Assembly: GCA_035610835.1 (NCBI GenBank)
Contig: CM069447.1
Coordinates: forward strand, 25,078,161 to 25,142,160
Reading direction: 5' to 3'
Source of the DNA: Ophiura sarsii
Lineage: Eukaryota > Echinodermata > Ophiuroidea > Amphilepidida > Ophiuridae
DNA length: 64,000 nucleotides
Within the stretch, counting starts at the first letter, position 1; every line of letters starts with the position of its first letter. Of the stretch, positions 51,501 to 59,950 are shown piece after piece. The notes under the pieces were generated by a model. It saw only the letters and a list, made by a program, of their open reading frames with translations, ran no database searches and had not been told where the DNA came from. The position numbers were made by a program, and so were the translations under genes.

Positions 51501-54172
51501 CTGTTCCAATATCGGTCTATAATACTGGAACACAAAATTTTGTTCCAGTATCGAACGATACTGGAACGTTTTTATGTTCCAGTATCGGTCGATACTGGTA
51601 CACATGATACCAGTGAGATTTGTCCCAGTATTGAACGATACTGGTATACATAATTATGTTCCAGTATCGCCCGATAATGATGGCACATTTTATTTGTGCC
51701 ATGCAGTATCGCCCGATACTGGAACACTGGTTTTGTACCAGTATCGAACGATCCAGTATCGGACGATATTAGTACATACAGTCCATCCAGAATCGGGGAT
51801 CTAAAGTTCACTTTTTCCGAAATTTGGTTCAAAATGGAAAAGTAAGGGTTTGGTTGTTTCCATAACAACATGTCTTTTATCTTGTAAGTAACCATGGTTG
51901 TCAGTGCCCTAGGGCCTATCAATGGGCTATTCCAGATAATAATGACCCCCCCCCCCCCCTCCCCCACTATAGAGGACATCGGAATTCCAGACTTTTTTCC
52001 CACCAGTTTTTCAATAGAATTCCAGACTTTTTTGGCACATGTGCTTGGAATTTTTTCACAATTTAGGAATTTAGACCGCCCCCCCCCCCTCCCCTCCCCC
52101 CCCCCCCCTATTGAGGACATCGGAATTCCAGACTTTTTTCCCCACCAATTTTTCAATGGAATTCCAGACTTTTTTTGGCACATGTGGACTTTTTCCACAA
52201 TTTAGACCGCCCCCTATAATAGAGGACATCGGAATTCCAGACTTTTTTCACACCAATTTTTCAATGGAATTCCAGACTTTTTTGGCACATGTTCTTGGAA
52301 TTCCAGACTTTTCACAATTCAATTTAAGACCGCAGGTTTTTAGAAATTCAGACACTTTTTTCTTCTTTTCTGAACGTCATACTAAAGGAATGTATAGAGA
52401 TAGAGGACATTTAAATTCCAGACACTTTCGTCATGTTCGTCATGCTGTCTCTTGAATTTTAGTCCGAAAAAAGTTAGGGTTAGGATTAGGGTTTAGTGCA
52501 TGTTTAGGGTTAGGTTTAGGGTAGGTAGGCCCTATTAGGATTAGGGTTAAGATTAGGGTTTAGGGTTAGGGTTAAGATTAGGGTTAGGTTTAGAATTATG
52601 GTCAGGTTAGGGGTTGGGGTTAGGGTTGTTATGATTATGATTAGGGTTTAGGGTAAGGGTTAAGATTAGGGTTAGGGTTGTTAGGATTAGGATTAGGGTT
52701 TAGGGTAAGGGTTAAGATTAGGGTCGGGGTTTGGGTTATGGTTAAGGGGTTGGATTTTTCGGACTGACGAGGTTTCGGACTAGCGGGCCCTTGGTGTACT
52801 GCCACTTGTGCCACTTGGCCCTTGGCCTATGCTCTACAATGCAATCTGTGGACCAGAAGGCTTTCCCCACCATCATGATGCCACCCCCCCCCCCCCCCCC
52901 CCACCGCCTTAAGATCTACGGTATGTATACAAACAAAATGGTTATGCCCCCCCCCCCAAAAAAAAAAACAACAACAACAACAAAACAACAAAACCACAAA
53001 AAAAACACAAAAAAACAAAAAACCAATGAACAATACTACTATTAAAATATAATGCTTAAACTTTAGAATCAATTCTAAAAGAATAGGCGACACTTTGTTT
53101 TGTTAGTTTCATTTCACGTCCAGTAAGTTCGAATCTTTATATTATTTCTTGAAATATTATGCCTTAGTACAATGGGTACCATGGCCTGAAAAAATGTTTT
53201 TTTCCCCGGCAATCGATTCCAAATTTCCCTCCAAAATGGAATGCATTTCTTAATGAAAGAGTAACATTTCCCTCCAAATGCCAACATTTCCATCCAAATG
53301 CTCAAAATTCCCTGCAACATGTGCAAGGAGCTTTCCGTATTGCCTTCTTTTTCAGCCTGTGGTGGGTACGCTAAAAGTGTAAAAATGTATTAAGAACGCG
53401 TATCATACGCATTGTTGCATTGGATCATTCTTTACGGCCGTCGTTTGCAGTATTAAAATCGGTAAACTGGCTGATATGACTGTCCGATCAACGGGTCCGA
53501 AATAATTATAATCCAATGCTACTTTTTTTTACATAGGCCTACTATGGAACCACACACTTGGTATTTTCTCAAATCATTATAACGTTACATGTTTTATAAG
53601 TATACGACACTTATAGTGGTCTTGAGTCAATTGTTAACATTTACAACTTACGACGTGTGTAAATAGGGGTTGAATCCGTTTGGCCCCAATATTTGGTTTG
53701 TTGTGCCTAACTTTAGTCATGCTTGATAAATTAATGTCAACCTTGATTTTGTGATGTTTAGCTTCGGCAGCCCATGTGGACAACAAACATAAATACTTAT
53801 GACATAAATACAGTTTTTTTTAATTAGTCATAGGCATAATTCTAGGAATATAATCAAGTAAACTCCTCACATAAAGTATCGAGACACTAAAAATGAGCCA
53901 ATAGTTACCGGCTCGAAAGGGTATGGATTAATCGAAGCAATTAACCCAGTGCATAATTTTGTTCTGCGTATTTTGACACCTCGATTATTGAGATACAATG
54001 TTGCGGAGTGGAGTTATTGTTATTTCAATGGGCGTATGTCCAGTTTAAAAAGTGACCTTTTTATTAAGATGTTAACAAAATTTCTTATATAAAACCCACC
54101 TGAAATGGCGTGTAATATCAACGATCCAATCACAAAATATCCCGCCATTTTGAAAACAGATTTGTATTCCAT
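39139..54172 (-). CDS. Tie-1-like type I membrane receptor without kinase, ten coding exons (614 aa)
   Basis: I joined ten coding exons by GT/AG signals and matching phases: 54172-54100, 50941-50618, 47661-47416, 47224-47090, 45936-45778, 44121-43891, 43176-43081, 41557-41489, 40505-40418 and 39562-39139. The sum is 1845 nt, divisible by three and open throughout. All introns are phase 1 except the last (phase 2). Layout: signal peptide, N-terminal module, Ig domain, EGF-like and Cys-rich modules, Ser/Thr stem, transmembrane helix (about 447-471), 141-residue tail. The ectodomain has the form of invertebrate proteins usually named tyrosine-protein kinase receptor Tie-1-like. No kinase domain follows, and the tail ends at TAA. 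Tail tyrosines Y493, Y526, Y548, Y561, Y564 and Y609/610 suggest signalling through SH2 proteins (inference). Expression is unknown. Confidence 0.75.
40418..40505 (-). CDS. Tie-1-like receptor exon 8: transmembrane helix
   Basis: Acceptor TTGTCAACAG, donor GTAAGC, phase 1 in and phase 2 out. It encodes IAIAVAIGGAIMFVFLLVIG then CIVFVVFKR: one hydrophobic span followed by a basic stop-transfer end. Confidence 0.8.
40538..40695. mobile_element. Palindromic MITE (family shared with 56112-56260)
   Basis: Inverted arms contain AATCAATTGATTATCCTTTT and TTTTGGGAT and meet at a loop near 40605-40620. The same words (ATCAATTTGTTATCCTTTTC, CATTTTGGGATC) form the arms at 56112-56260. It lies just upstream of the transmembrane exon acceptor. 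Confidence 0.75.
41489..41557 (-). CDS. Tie-1-like receptor exon 7b: duplicated Ser/Thr-rich stem
   Basis: Acceptor TTATCAG, donor GTAAGA, phase 1. It encodes VTTMTPITSSTPDAKTVDSR then LS. If spliced directly from exon 6 it would create a TAA codon at the junction; after exon 7a it reads Glu. So it must follow 7a or be skipped. Confidence 0.6.
42114..42396. repeat. Tandem duplication, two copies of about 140 bp
   Basis: Copies starting GTTTATCTTGG at 42114 and 42258 share ATTGCGGTTGGAAAA, CCTCAGGTACTACCTGGT and CTAAACTTTTCTTGGACATA. They lie between exons 7a and 7b of the receptor gene. A weaker duplicated pair follows at 42485-42720. Confidence 0.85.
43081..43176 (-). CDS. Tie-1-like receptor exon 7a: Ser/Thr-rich stem
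   Basis: The acceptor is TAGCAG, a NAGNAG tandem site (43176 or 43173 start), and the donor is GTAAAA; phase 1. It encodes VVTTMTTITSSTPDAKTVDS and RLSGNQMASIS, likely O-glycosylated stalk. It is a recent duplicate of exon 7b at 41489-41557. Confidence 0.6.
43435..43740. repeat. Inverted duplication, about 115-bp arms, LINE-derived sequence
   Basis: The left arm (about 43435-43550) and right arm (about 43625-43740) are mirrored and share GATGCCAAGGCCATGTA, CAATGACGTCT and TTGTGGGACGC. The left arm reads NGPKTDPCGTPS on the plus strand, which resembles a conserved block downstream of LINE reverse transcriptases. The two arms have diverged. Confidence 0.6.
43891..44121 (-). CDS. Tie-1-like receptor exon 6: tandem EGF/laminin-type repeats
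   Basis: Acceptor ATATACCAG. I chose the donor GTAAGT after 43891, which keeps phase 1; an alternative GTAAGA at 43850 would give phase 2 and not match exon 7. The product has two and a half repeats of the type CHCAEGVxCxPDTG (QPGTYGANCESDCHCAEG; HPDWFGVNCQYRCHCAEG; HKDWYGFQCQ), as in scavenger and Tie receptors. Confidence 0.8.
44200..44465. repeat. SINE/LINE-like dispersed repeat fragment
   Basis: The stretch CCTTGCCTAAGGATACAACC ... GGCTCGAACTC resembles common invertebrate repeat ends with a B-box-like word. I cannot assign a family or exact ends. Confidence 0.35.
44650..45200 (+). pseudogene. Penelope-like retroelement remnant, 3' part (RT end and GIY-YIG linker)
   Basis: Plus-strand reading gives DDAAPAYEDALRSNGFTQGI (near 44748), then after frame changes CPNLATTIVSKITKFQRNS (near 45028) and CNCRNKD (near 45111). 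This order (end of reverse transcriptase, then a CNCRxKx zinc linker before a GIY-YIG domain) fits Penelope-like elements. Multiple frameshifts and stops show it is dead. It lies in the intron between receptor exons 5 and 6. Confidence 0.5.
45778..45936 (-). CDS. Tie-1-like receptor exon 5: Cys-rich EGF-like module
   Basis: Acceptor GATATTCAG, donor GTGAGT, phase 1 on both sides. The product includes NIFGQDLSWNCG and CRGRLFCLPHPYGCSCGTGF, ending HGIDCID. The CRGRLFCLPxPYGCSC core is the Tie-type EGF signature that I recognise best. Confidence 0.8.
46628..47024 (+). mobile_element. tRNA-derived SINE, about 400 bp, full length
   Basis: The A box TTGGCGCAGCGGTAG (46639) and B box GGGTTCGAAATC (46682) form the tRNA-like head. 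A central block TCTCCGGGATCTCCGGTTTCCTCC follows, as in conserved-core SINEs. The 3' end GGCGCTATATAAATAC plus a TTA repeat (47000-47024) is typical of SINE tails in echinoderms and lancelets. It sits in the intron between exons 4 and 5. Confidence 0.8.
47090..47224 (-). CDS. Tie-1-like receptor exon 4: EGF-like module
   Basis: Acceptor AAATATAG, donor GTAAAC, phase 1 on both sides. The product is ACASGKWGLPTCPNDCPLC then FNGGICDERSGDCVCAPG and FSGTYCEK, a complete EGF-like cysteine pattern with the GxC..C end. Confidence 0.85.
47416..47661 (-). CDS. Tie-1-like receptor exon 3: Ig-like domain
   Basis: Acceptor CTTAAG, donor GTACAT, phase 1 on both sides. The product includes SVGDDVTLSVITD, RWRLNGSEIGEW and the F-strand signature GGIYECYQDG. 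There is no obvious first Ig cysteine (VTLSV in place of VTLxC), so the canonical disulphide may be missing, as in several Ig domains of this family. Confidence 0.75.
48060..50150 (+). pseudogene. Penelope-like retroelement remnant, reverse transcriptase part, interrupted
   Basis: Fragments on the plus strand in order are FYKVNKDKYDE (near 48310), INPAKTEIGLISKSILDKIN (near 48515) and SFIVFDILDFYPSIS (48650). Then come SYDGAKVCELIGHYILN (49780), VGLYRDDRLAV (49862) and YRKPNDNQIYINMKSNHPPN (50055). The FYPSI, LYRDD and FLDV...KPN...SNHP blocks are those of Penelope-like reverse transcriptases. Frameshifts and stops are common, and a 915-bp element interrupts it at 48842-49756. It lies in the receptor intron between exons 2 and 3. 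Confidence 0.55.
48842..49756. mobile_element. hAT-like non-autonomous element inserted in the reverse-transcriptase remnant
   Basis: It is flanked by the 8-bp direct repeat GGAGCCAA (48834-48841 and 49757-49764). Removing it leaves the retroelement reading frame continuous across one copy of the repeat, strong evidence of a real insertion. The ends share AGGGGT/AAGGGT-type words, and both sides hold GGGGTCCC and ATATGAGGRGTCC blocks. No transposase ORF inside. Confidence 0.75.
50389..50545 (-). pseudogene. Degraded partial duplicate of receptor exon 2
   Basis: It matches the 3' half of exon 2 and its downstream intron, including CTTTCTGAGCTTCACAGTAA and AATGCACCGATT..TTGTACAC on the plus strand, with many substitutions. 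It lies about 200 bp downstream of the real exon, so the duplication is local and tandem. Confidence 0.75.
50618..50941 (-). CDS. Tie-1-like receptor exon 2: N-terminal extracellular module
   Basis: The acceptor is TTAACACACAG before 50941 and the donor is GTAAGT after 50618; both boundaries are phase 1. It encodes about 108 residues including LDVTCNMGLARIDINRNSGV, YLGGYISRDDYADGATVTFG and GGVQLIGAFYCEA. This module precedes the Ig domain in invertebrate Tie-1-like proteins; two cysteines (TC, YC) could form one disulphide. A degraded partial duplicate lies at 50389-50545. Confidence 0.78.
51440..51780. repeat. Array of about eight short palindromes with core CCAGTATCGNNCGATACTGG
   Basis: Units occur near 51443, 51484, 51502, 51541, 51578, 51630, 51658, 51708 and 51738, some complete 20-bp palindromes and others half-sites. 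They are separated by 15-35 variable bases often reading AACAnnnTTTTGTT. The array lies in receptor intron 1. Confidence 0.85.
51944..52330. repeat. Tandem repeat, three units of about 110-140 bp with poly-C starts
   Basis: Each unit has GAGGACATCGGAATTCCAGA, a T run, ACCAATTTTTCAATGGAATT and GGCACATGT. Units begin near 51966, 52113 and 52222, and poly-C tracts precede the first two. Confidence 0.88.
52474..52745. repeat. Interstitial telomere-like tract (degenerate TTAGGG)
   Basis: About 270 bp of TTAGGG, TTTAGGG, TTAGGATTAGGG and TTAAGATTAGGG variants, all in the same orientation (G-rich strand plus). Longer sub-blocks repeat. It lies in intron 1 of the receptor gene, far from any chromosome end visible here. 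Confidence 0.88.
52879..53020. repeat. Low-complexity poly-C and A-rich CAA tracts
   Basis: A C run at about 52886-52902, a second C run at 52948-52957, then A-rich CAACAA/CAAAA sequence to about 53020. No gene. Confidence 0.8.
53030..54090. other. Intron 1 and flanking non-coding sequence, nothing recognised
   Basis: Repeated CATTTCCCTCCAAATG words occur near 53224-53302 on the plus strand. Otherwise no repeat or coding signal before the receptor start exon. Confidence 0.4.
54100..54172 (-). CDS. Tie-1-like receptor exon 1: start codon and signal peptide
   Basis: The ATG at 54172 gives MEYKSVFKMAGYFVIGSLIL and on to HAIS, a short basic start plus a hydrophobic core, which is a good secretion signal. 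The exon ends at 54100 with the donor GTGGGT, phase 1. The signal-peptide character and the phase match to exon 2 choose this start. Confidence 0.7.
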
Positions 54173-54264
54173 AGTATTATCCAATTCTAGTCGGAACTAC
54201 TTGCTTCAGCAACTAATTTTATAATATACTGAACATTAAACACCTTGGGATAAATTGTGTGTAT

Positions 54265-54425
54265 TTTTAAAGGGACTTCCCCTCTCTCTGTCCCGTGTCT
54301 ATTTATATCCAAAGTCAGTTAAAAACTGTTGGTATTGTGTTCAGTGACTGTGACTAATATGCGTGTGTGAATAGAAATATCTCATTTTATTGTCGGATCT
54401 ATACCAACATGTAAACAAACAAAAA
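54265..54425. repeat. Dispersed repeat (second copy of 34108-34380)
   Basis: Shares AAAGGGACTTCC, GTCCCGTGTCT, GTTCAGTGACT and GAATAGAAATATCTC in order. It sits about 100 bp upstream of the receptor start, so it may overlap promoter sequence. Confidence 0.65.
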
Positions 54426-55385
54426 GACCTGTATTTGACCTTCTCTGCGCGAATCAATGTGGACTATAATACAGTTAAGTCTTTTAAAAAGGAACTTACA
54501 AGCTAATAAATGTGATGCAATCTGCAAAAACCCGCCACATGGTGGGATTTTTTTTATATTTGAGATATTTATATCATAAAAAGCTGAAACTGTACTGATT
54601 ACAAAACTGTTTCGATCATTTGTGTACGATCACTACAAAGTTATGAGTGAAATAAGATTGTGATGTCATAAAAAGCTTCAAAACAAGAAAACAGCCCTAA
54701 AAAGAAACATAGTTCAATATAATAACATTATAAGGTTAATTAGAAAAGTGACTTTTTATTTTTACATTTTACATTTTACCCATACTCCCTAGTTCACATT
54801 TTGCGACATCCGACTGTTTTTCACAGATCGCATCACATATACGCTAATATAGCTCTAAAAAATGCGTCCAACTTATATTTAGAGAATAAAGGTAGGCCTA
54901 TAGTTTTAGACTGTACCCGTGTTATCTGCTATTCTTACATATTGGGCGTGGTTTAAAATGTCAACCCATAATATCCATCAATTTCATTGGTTCTGTGGTT
55001 AGTTTTGTTGGATACGCCCTATAGATTACCAGACCGGTAATCTATGGATCTGGGCGGGGCTTAATTCACACCTTTGATGATGCCGGAACTACATTTAAAA
55101 AAACCCAGCCGTGTCAATAAATGTAAACATAGCCTCGTCAATAAATGTAAACAAAGTCGAGAGTAAGCTTATTTTACAAACTGATACGTATTTATTTCTT
55201 CAATACAAAAATAAGGTTACATTCATGTAATTAAATGTAAAGATAGAGATCCCTTTAATGAATTAACGTTAATTAGACATGTAAAAGAAAGAAGGAAAAA
55301 TAAAATATTCGAGGGACCCTAAGCCTATTTTTCGTCTGATTTACTTGAGTCTCGTATCGTAGTCGTAGCCATTGGTTATTTAAAT

Positions 55386-57612
55386 ATGGAAGAAGCAAAT
55401 TTTGATATTGGAGAGGTGGACGAGTTGTTGAAACACGTAGACATGGTAGAAGAACCAGAACCGGTAGAGTGGGATAATGAATTACCAGATGAAGTGATTT
55501 GGAATTTCTTATCGGAAATTGAAGGGAAGGTGGATGCTAGCAATAGCATTGCTGATAGTGCTAGCGTGACGATCGAGCCACCGCCGACACCCGCCCCCGA
55601 CAAGAAATCACCATTCGTGAAGCTGAGTGATGCGGAATTGAGGAAGATAGAGGAGGGGAAGGACGAAAAAACAACCAAAAGCGCCACGAGCTGGGGCGTC
55701 AATCGCCTTAAAAGTAAGGAAACATTTTAAAGTGTATTTATCAAATTAAAATATTCAAAAGCCCCCCTCTTTTGGCGTACGCAAACAGACCAGAAATAGG
55801 AACTACTTTTCTTGCGCATTTTTGTAACGTAAACATTGAACAGCTGATCGTAACATTTCAAAACAAACAAGAAACATTTTAAAATACGACATCATGGCTT
55901 TATTATTAGTAGTAATCTATGCTGTGACGGGACCACTTTTTTTTTAAAACTTCAAAACTGTCATTTAAAGGGTTATTTTTTAATGATTGTAGGGCCTAAA
56001 AATATAATATTAATATAGGCAATGATGAAAAAACGAACCTTGTTCTGCAGGCCTGATTGATCAGTCTCTTTAGAAGCAATTTGTACATATTATTTTCCCT
56101 CTTCTCCTAAGGTTTATCGTAAATATAGGTAAAAAAATCAATTTGTTATCCTTTTCTGGTGCATTTTGGGATCGCAAAGTACCAAATGTGTACACTTTGC
56201 GATCCCACAATGCCTCGGAAAAGTATAATCGATTGATTTTTACCTATATTTGCGATAAACTTTATTGCATTGCATGTATTTATCCATTTACTGGTTTAGG
56301 GTGAAAAATTGTTCTCAGTCTCTTTCTTAGTCTTTTATACACGGTGTTCATTTTTTTATTAAATCTTGCAGGCTGGTTGAAAGCACGCGATATGAGTGAA
56401 GACTTTGAACATCTAGCTGCTCAAGACTTAGCAGATGTGCTTCGCAAGTTCTACGCAGAAGTGAGAAAATTGGATGGGAAAGAGTATTCTAAGAACGCTC
56501 TCTGTGGACTTCGATCTGCCATACATAGACGTATCACATCTGCACCATTCAATCGACCCATCAATATTATGCGAGGTCAAGAGTTTAAGGCGGCCAATAA
56601 TATGTTGATTGGCGTTCTTAAGTCTCTAAAACGCGAGGGAAAAGACTTCACAAGGTCTTATACGCCAATCAGTGAAGGTGATATTGGACGTCTGATGGCA
56701 TCGGGTGTATTTGGCATGGACACACCAGACAAACTGTTAAAGTTAGTTTGGTTTAGTACACAATTCTACTTGTGTCGCAGAGGTGGCGAGGGTTTATCAA
56801 ATTTACGCACCGATTCGTTTGAATTCAAGGTTGATTCTACTGGAAGAGAGTTTGTGCAGATGACCTACAATGAGGCAAGCAAAAATCATCCAGGTGGGTT
56901 CAAAAACACCAATGACCCCAGTAAGAAGATGTACGCAACAGGTGGCATTCTTTGCCCTGTGATGGCGCTGAAGAAATATCTGCAGAAGGTCAATCCTGTA
57001 AGTACCGCATTGTACCAGAGGCCAATAAATCCTCTCGTAAAGGTTGAAATCCTGGATGATGGATATTGGTACACCGGAGAGCAGCTGGGTATTAACAAGC
57101 TCAGAGGTATGATGGCAACGCTCTCAAACGAGGCTAAACTGAGCATACGTTACACGAATCACTGTATCCGCGCAACTGTGATCACAAACTTGATCAATTG
57201 TGGATTCGATCCTGTCACAATCAGTAGATTAAGTGGCCACCGCAATCCAGCTAGTGTGTTGTCCTACTGCAATGACACCAGTGAAAATGTGAAGCGTAAC
57301 ATGGCAGATGCCCTCAACTCTACGCTAGTGAGAAATCCATCGCAAGCAATTGAACCGCCATCCAGACAGCAACAGCCGCCGTCCAGACAGCAACAGCGTC
57401 ATCCATGTCTACAAATTCAAGCACCGCAGCATCAAGGTCGTCTACCAGTACCAGTGATTCAACCACAACCAAGGCAGCAACAGCAGCATTTGTCTGTATC
57501 CGCAGTGACAATTCCACAGCATCTGGCACGGGATCTGGCACAGCAAGAGTCGCTCTTCTCCAACATGTCAAACTGCAGCCTGTCAATAGGAACAATAAAT
57601 ATACAAAAATGA
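55386..57612 (+). CDS. Crypton-derived tyrosine recombinase, KIAA1958/DUF3504-like, two exons (522 aa)
   Basis: Exon 1 is 55386-55713 (donor GTAAGG, phase 1) and exon 2 is 56372-57612 (acceptor CTTGCAG). The sum is 1569 nt and 522 residues, open throughout. The N-terminus is acidic (VEEPEPVEWDNELPDEVIW). A SAM-like/core-binding part follows (LKARDMSEDFEHLAAQDLAD; NRPINIMRGQEF), then the catalytic part with tyrosine-recombinase residues visible: Arg in CRRGGEGLSNLR, NHCIRAT (HxxR), LSGHRN, and Tyr in VLSYCN. The tail is Gln/Pro-rich. DUF3504 proteins (KIAA1958, QRICH1, ZMYM) derive from Crypton transposons. Whether this one is a domesticated gene or a mobile copy is open. It is head-to-head with the receptor gene, 1.2 kb apart. 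Confidence 0.8.
56112..56260. mobile_element. Palindromic MITE in the intron of the recombinase gene
   Basis: Arms 56112-56180 and 56192-56260 are inverted with few mismatches (TTTATCG.AAATATAGGTAAA; TTTTGGGATCGCAAAGT and mirrors) around an 11-base loop. Same family as 40538-40695. Confidence 0.82.
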
Positions 57613-58720
57613 ATGACTGATGATAAGACTGAAAAACTGATAGAGAATCTACTTCTATAAACCCCCATTCATGGTCTAATAAAACAATCCTGACCTTGTT
57701 ATCATAAAACATGTTGACAAATGCTTGTCATATGGATTGATTCAGTATTTGAATTTTATAAATACCGAAAACTGCTATCATTTGGAACAGGCCAGGCCTG
57801 GACTAAACACGCTGCCAATTTAAATTAAGTGCTAAGAATCCTATCTCTCTCCGTGTGAGATTTAAACACGCTAGGCATTTTATTTTACTGGATACTACAC
57901 AAAACAATATTATGAAAGAGGTTTTTCATCTTGTCAAATAATTTAAATCGTAATTTTAATAGTAATACTTACATGATATGGTGATAACTGTTTGACGACT
58001 GCTTCAAGTTCATTTTATGTGCAAACAATGCGGGAAACAATGTCACATGTTTTTCTCCACATCAGAGCGAGTTGAACTTCTTATAATTCACCCCGGAATC
58101 GTCATAAATTTGTGTATGGAATAACAGTGGCTACCGTTTGTTCATTCTCTGACAGTTGTGCAATAAACAGATAATTTAAATACCAAGAAAATATCATAAT
58201 TGGTTGTCTTTCTCTGACAAACGTGTCATCAACATGGCGCGACAATGTGTAAAGTTGAATTTGCAACGGCAGAATTAATTACTAGACCAAATCACAGTAA
58301 ACAAAATTAATACGCCAATAACAATAATTCGTGCGATCGAATTAAAATAATTACCCTTTTCTATACTTGAATGAATGAAAACCGCCCGTGTAAACCATAG
58401 TATTTATTCAAGGAATGGTGCAAATATGAGACTGACGATTAAATAATTATTTGCAGTGATTTCGAGTAAAAATTCCATCGTATACCGCGAATAAATCTGA
58501 TCAATAAGGGCTGATCACTACCTGATCACTAAGGCCACCAAATCACATATTCTTGAGATTCTTGCGCCAAAGTAAAATTTCTATGGGTTGTTCGATTTTG
58601 TTTGTGGGGATGTTTAGAACAGTAATCAGTTGATTTGCCACTGTGTACTAATTCAAAACGATCTTAAATGATCCCCCAATGAATAAAATGTTGAAAAAAA
58701 CGTTGATAAATATAAGAATG
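57613..58720. other. Non-coding stretch downstream of the recombinase gene
   Basis: AATAAA-like words occur near 57594 and 57679 (CTAATAAAAC), possible poly(A) signals. No repeat or gene is recognised. Confidence 0.4.
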
Positions 58721-58905
58721 AGAATAAAATATGGTTCGTCGATGTTTTGGTATAGAAGGCTGCCATATAATGCATAGGCTGTACCATATTTTTATCGTCG
58801 TGAATGGCCGCCTGCGGCGACCATTCACGACTCAAAATATGGTACAGCCTATGCATTATATGGCAGCCTTCTATACCAAAACATCGACGAACCATATTTT
58901 ATTCT
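58721..58905. repeat. Near-perfect 185-bp palindrome with GC-rich apex
   Basis: The left half contains ATATGGTTCGTCGATGTTTT and GGCTGCCATATAATGCATAG; the right half mirrors it, with the apex GGCCGCCTGCGGCGACC near 58806-58822. Arms are about 80-88 bp with very few mismatches. It gives two mirror-image spurious ORFs. Confidence 0.92.
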
Positions 58906-59264
58906 CTAAGTGTGACAGGTATGTATGGCCTGCATTAATCAATTGAAGTATCCCCACCCAATCCCCACAGTGGCGTGCGCAGGATATTGTGAGTGGGGGG
59001 GGCCACCTGGCCATAAATGAAATTCCCCCGACTATTTTAGTAAAGAACTGCGCGCGTAGCGTGCGAATTTTTTTGAATTTACACCTTTTTTTGCACGATT
59101 GAGCTACATTTTGGCTCTCAACAAGCTTGTACCAAAGAATATTGCATTTTGGGAAGACATATATGCACATCTGTGTTTTTGACTAGCATAATTCCATGAT
59201 GCCACTGACCTAGCCTCCTTCTCAATTCCCCCGACTGGCCTAAGTTTCCCCCGACTGAATCAAT

Positions 59265-59310
59265 AGTGGCCCCCCCCCCCCCCCCCCCCGGCCCGCCCCT
59301 TTGCGCACAC
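59265..59310. repeat. Poly-C tract in a repeat fragment
   Basis: A C run of about 19 (59271-59289) follows CCCCCGACTGAATCAATAGTGG. The preceding 200 bp repeats ATTCCCCCGACT words (59024, 59225, 59248). Confidence 0.7.
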
Positions 59311-59767
59311 CACCCAATCCCCACCTTACTATCGACCTGTAAGTTGTATCTACACGTACCTGTTAATCATTCATTACTTCATGAATAATCGCGATAGCTG
59401 CGTACCAAGTGCGTTCCAATCAAATTATTCGTTAGATGAGAACGCGCACGCCGAGCGCGGGTTACTAATAATTGCCCGAAAGTACTGCGCCAAAGTGTTC
59501 CATTGTTTTGCTCACTGACCGACCAATCAAATTAACGCCTCACGCCCCTAAACTGAATATTCAATGAGTTATGAGGAAACACGATTAAAGCTTATTTCTG
59601 ATTGGTTGAATGATAAAAATGTTAATGAGGGGATGACCCGACTTGGACTGTTTCAATAACTAAGAAGGGGTGGACAAAATAAACAGAAAACTAATTAATT
59701 ATTAGCAAGATTATATCGGTACAAATCAACGACTTGGATAAAATATGCATCTTTTTCAGTAATGAAT

Positions 59768-59950
59768 GAGAATAATGACTGCTTAACAACTGTTTTCGTG
59801 AATTTGTTTTGAAATCCTCGGGTTTTGTTCTGGTCATTCGGAATTGTCCCTCGGGGGCTGCGCCCCTCGGGACAATTCCTCAGACCAGAACAAAAACCTC
59901 TGATTTTAAAACAAATTCACGAAAACAGTTGTTACGCAGTCATTATTCTC
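59768..59950. repeat. 183-bp palindrome with GC-rich apex
   Basis: Arms contain AACTGTTTTCGTGAATTTGT, GGGTTTTGTTCTG and GGAATTGTCCCTCGGGG with their mirrors. The apex is GGGGGCTGCGCCCC near 59853-59867. Confidence 0.92.

Noticed and set aside
51440..51780. Possible CRISPR-like array
   Set aside because: Units are degenerate dyads with irregular short spacers in an animal intron; no repeat-spacer regularity and no cas genes.
51572..52455. ORFs of 76-208 codons across the palindrome array and the tandem repeat
   Set aside because: Repeat-driven open frames with repeated peptide words; not supported as genes.
58653..58946. Two mirror-image ORFs on opposite strands with the same first residues
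   Set aside because: Artefact of the near-perfect palindrome at 58721-58905.
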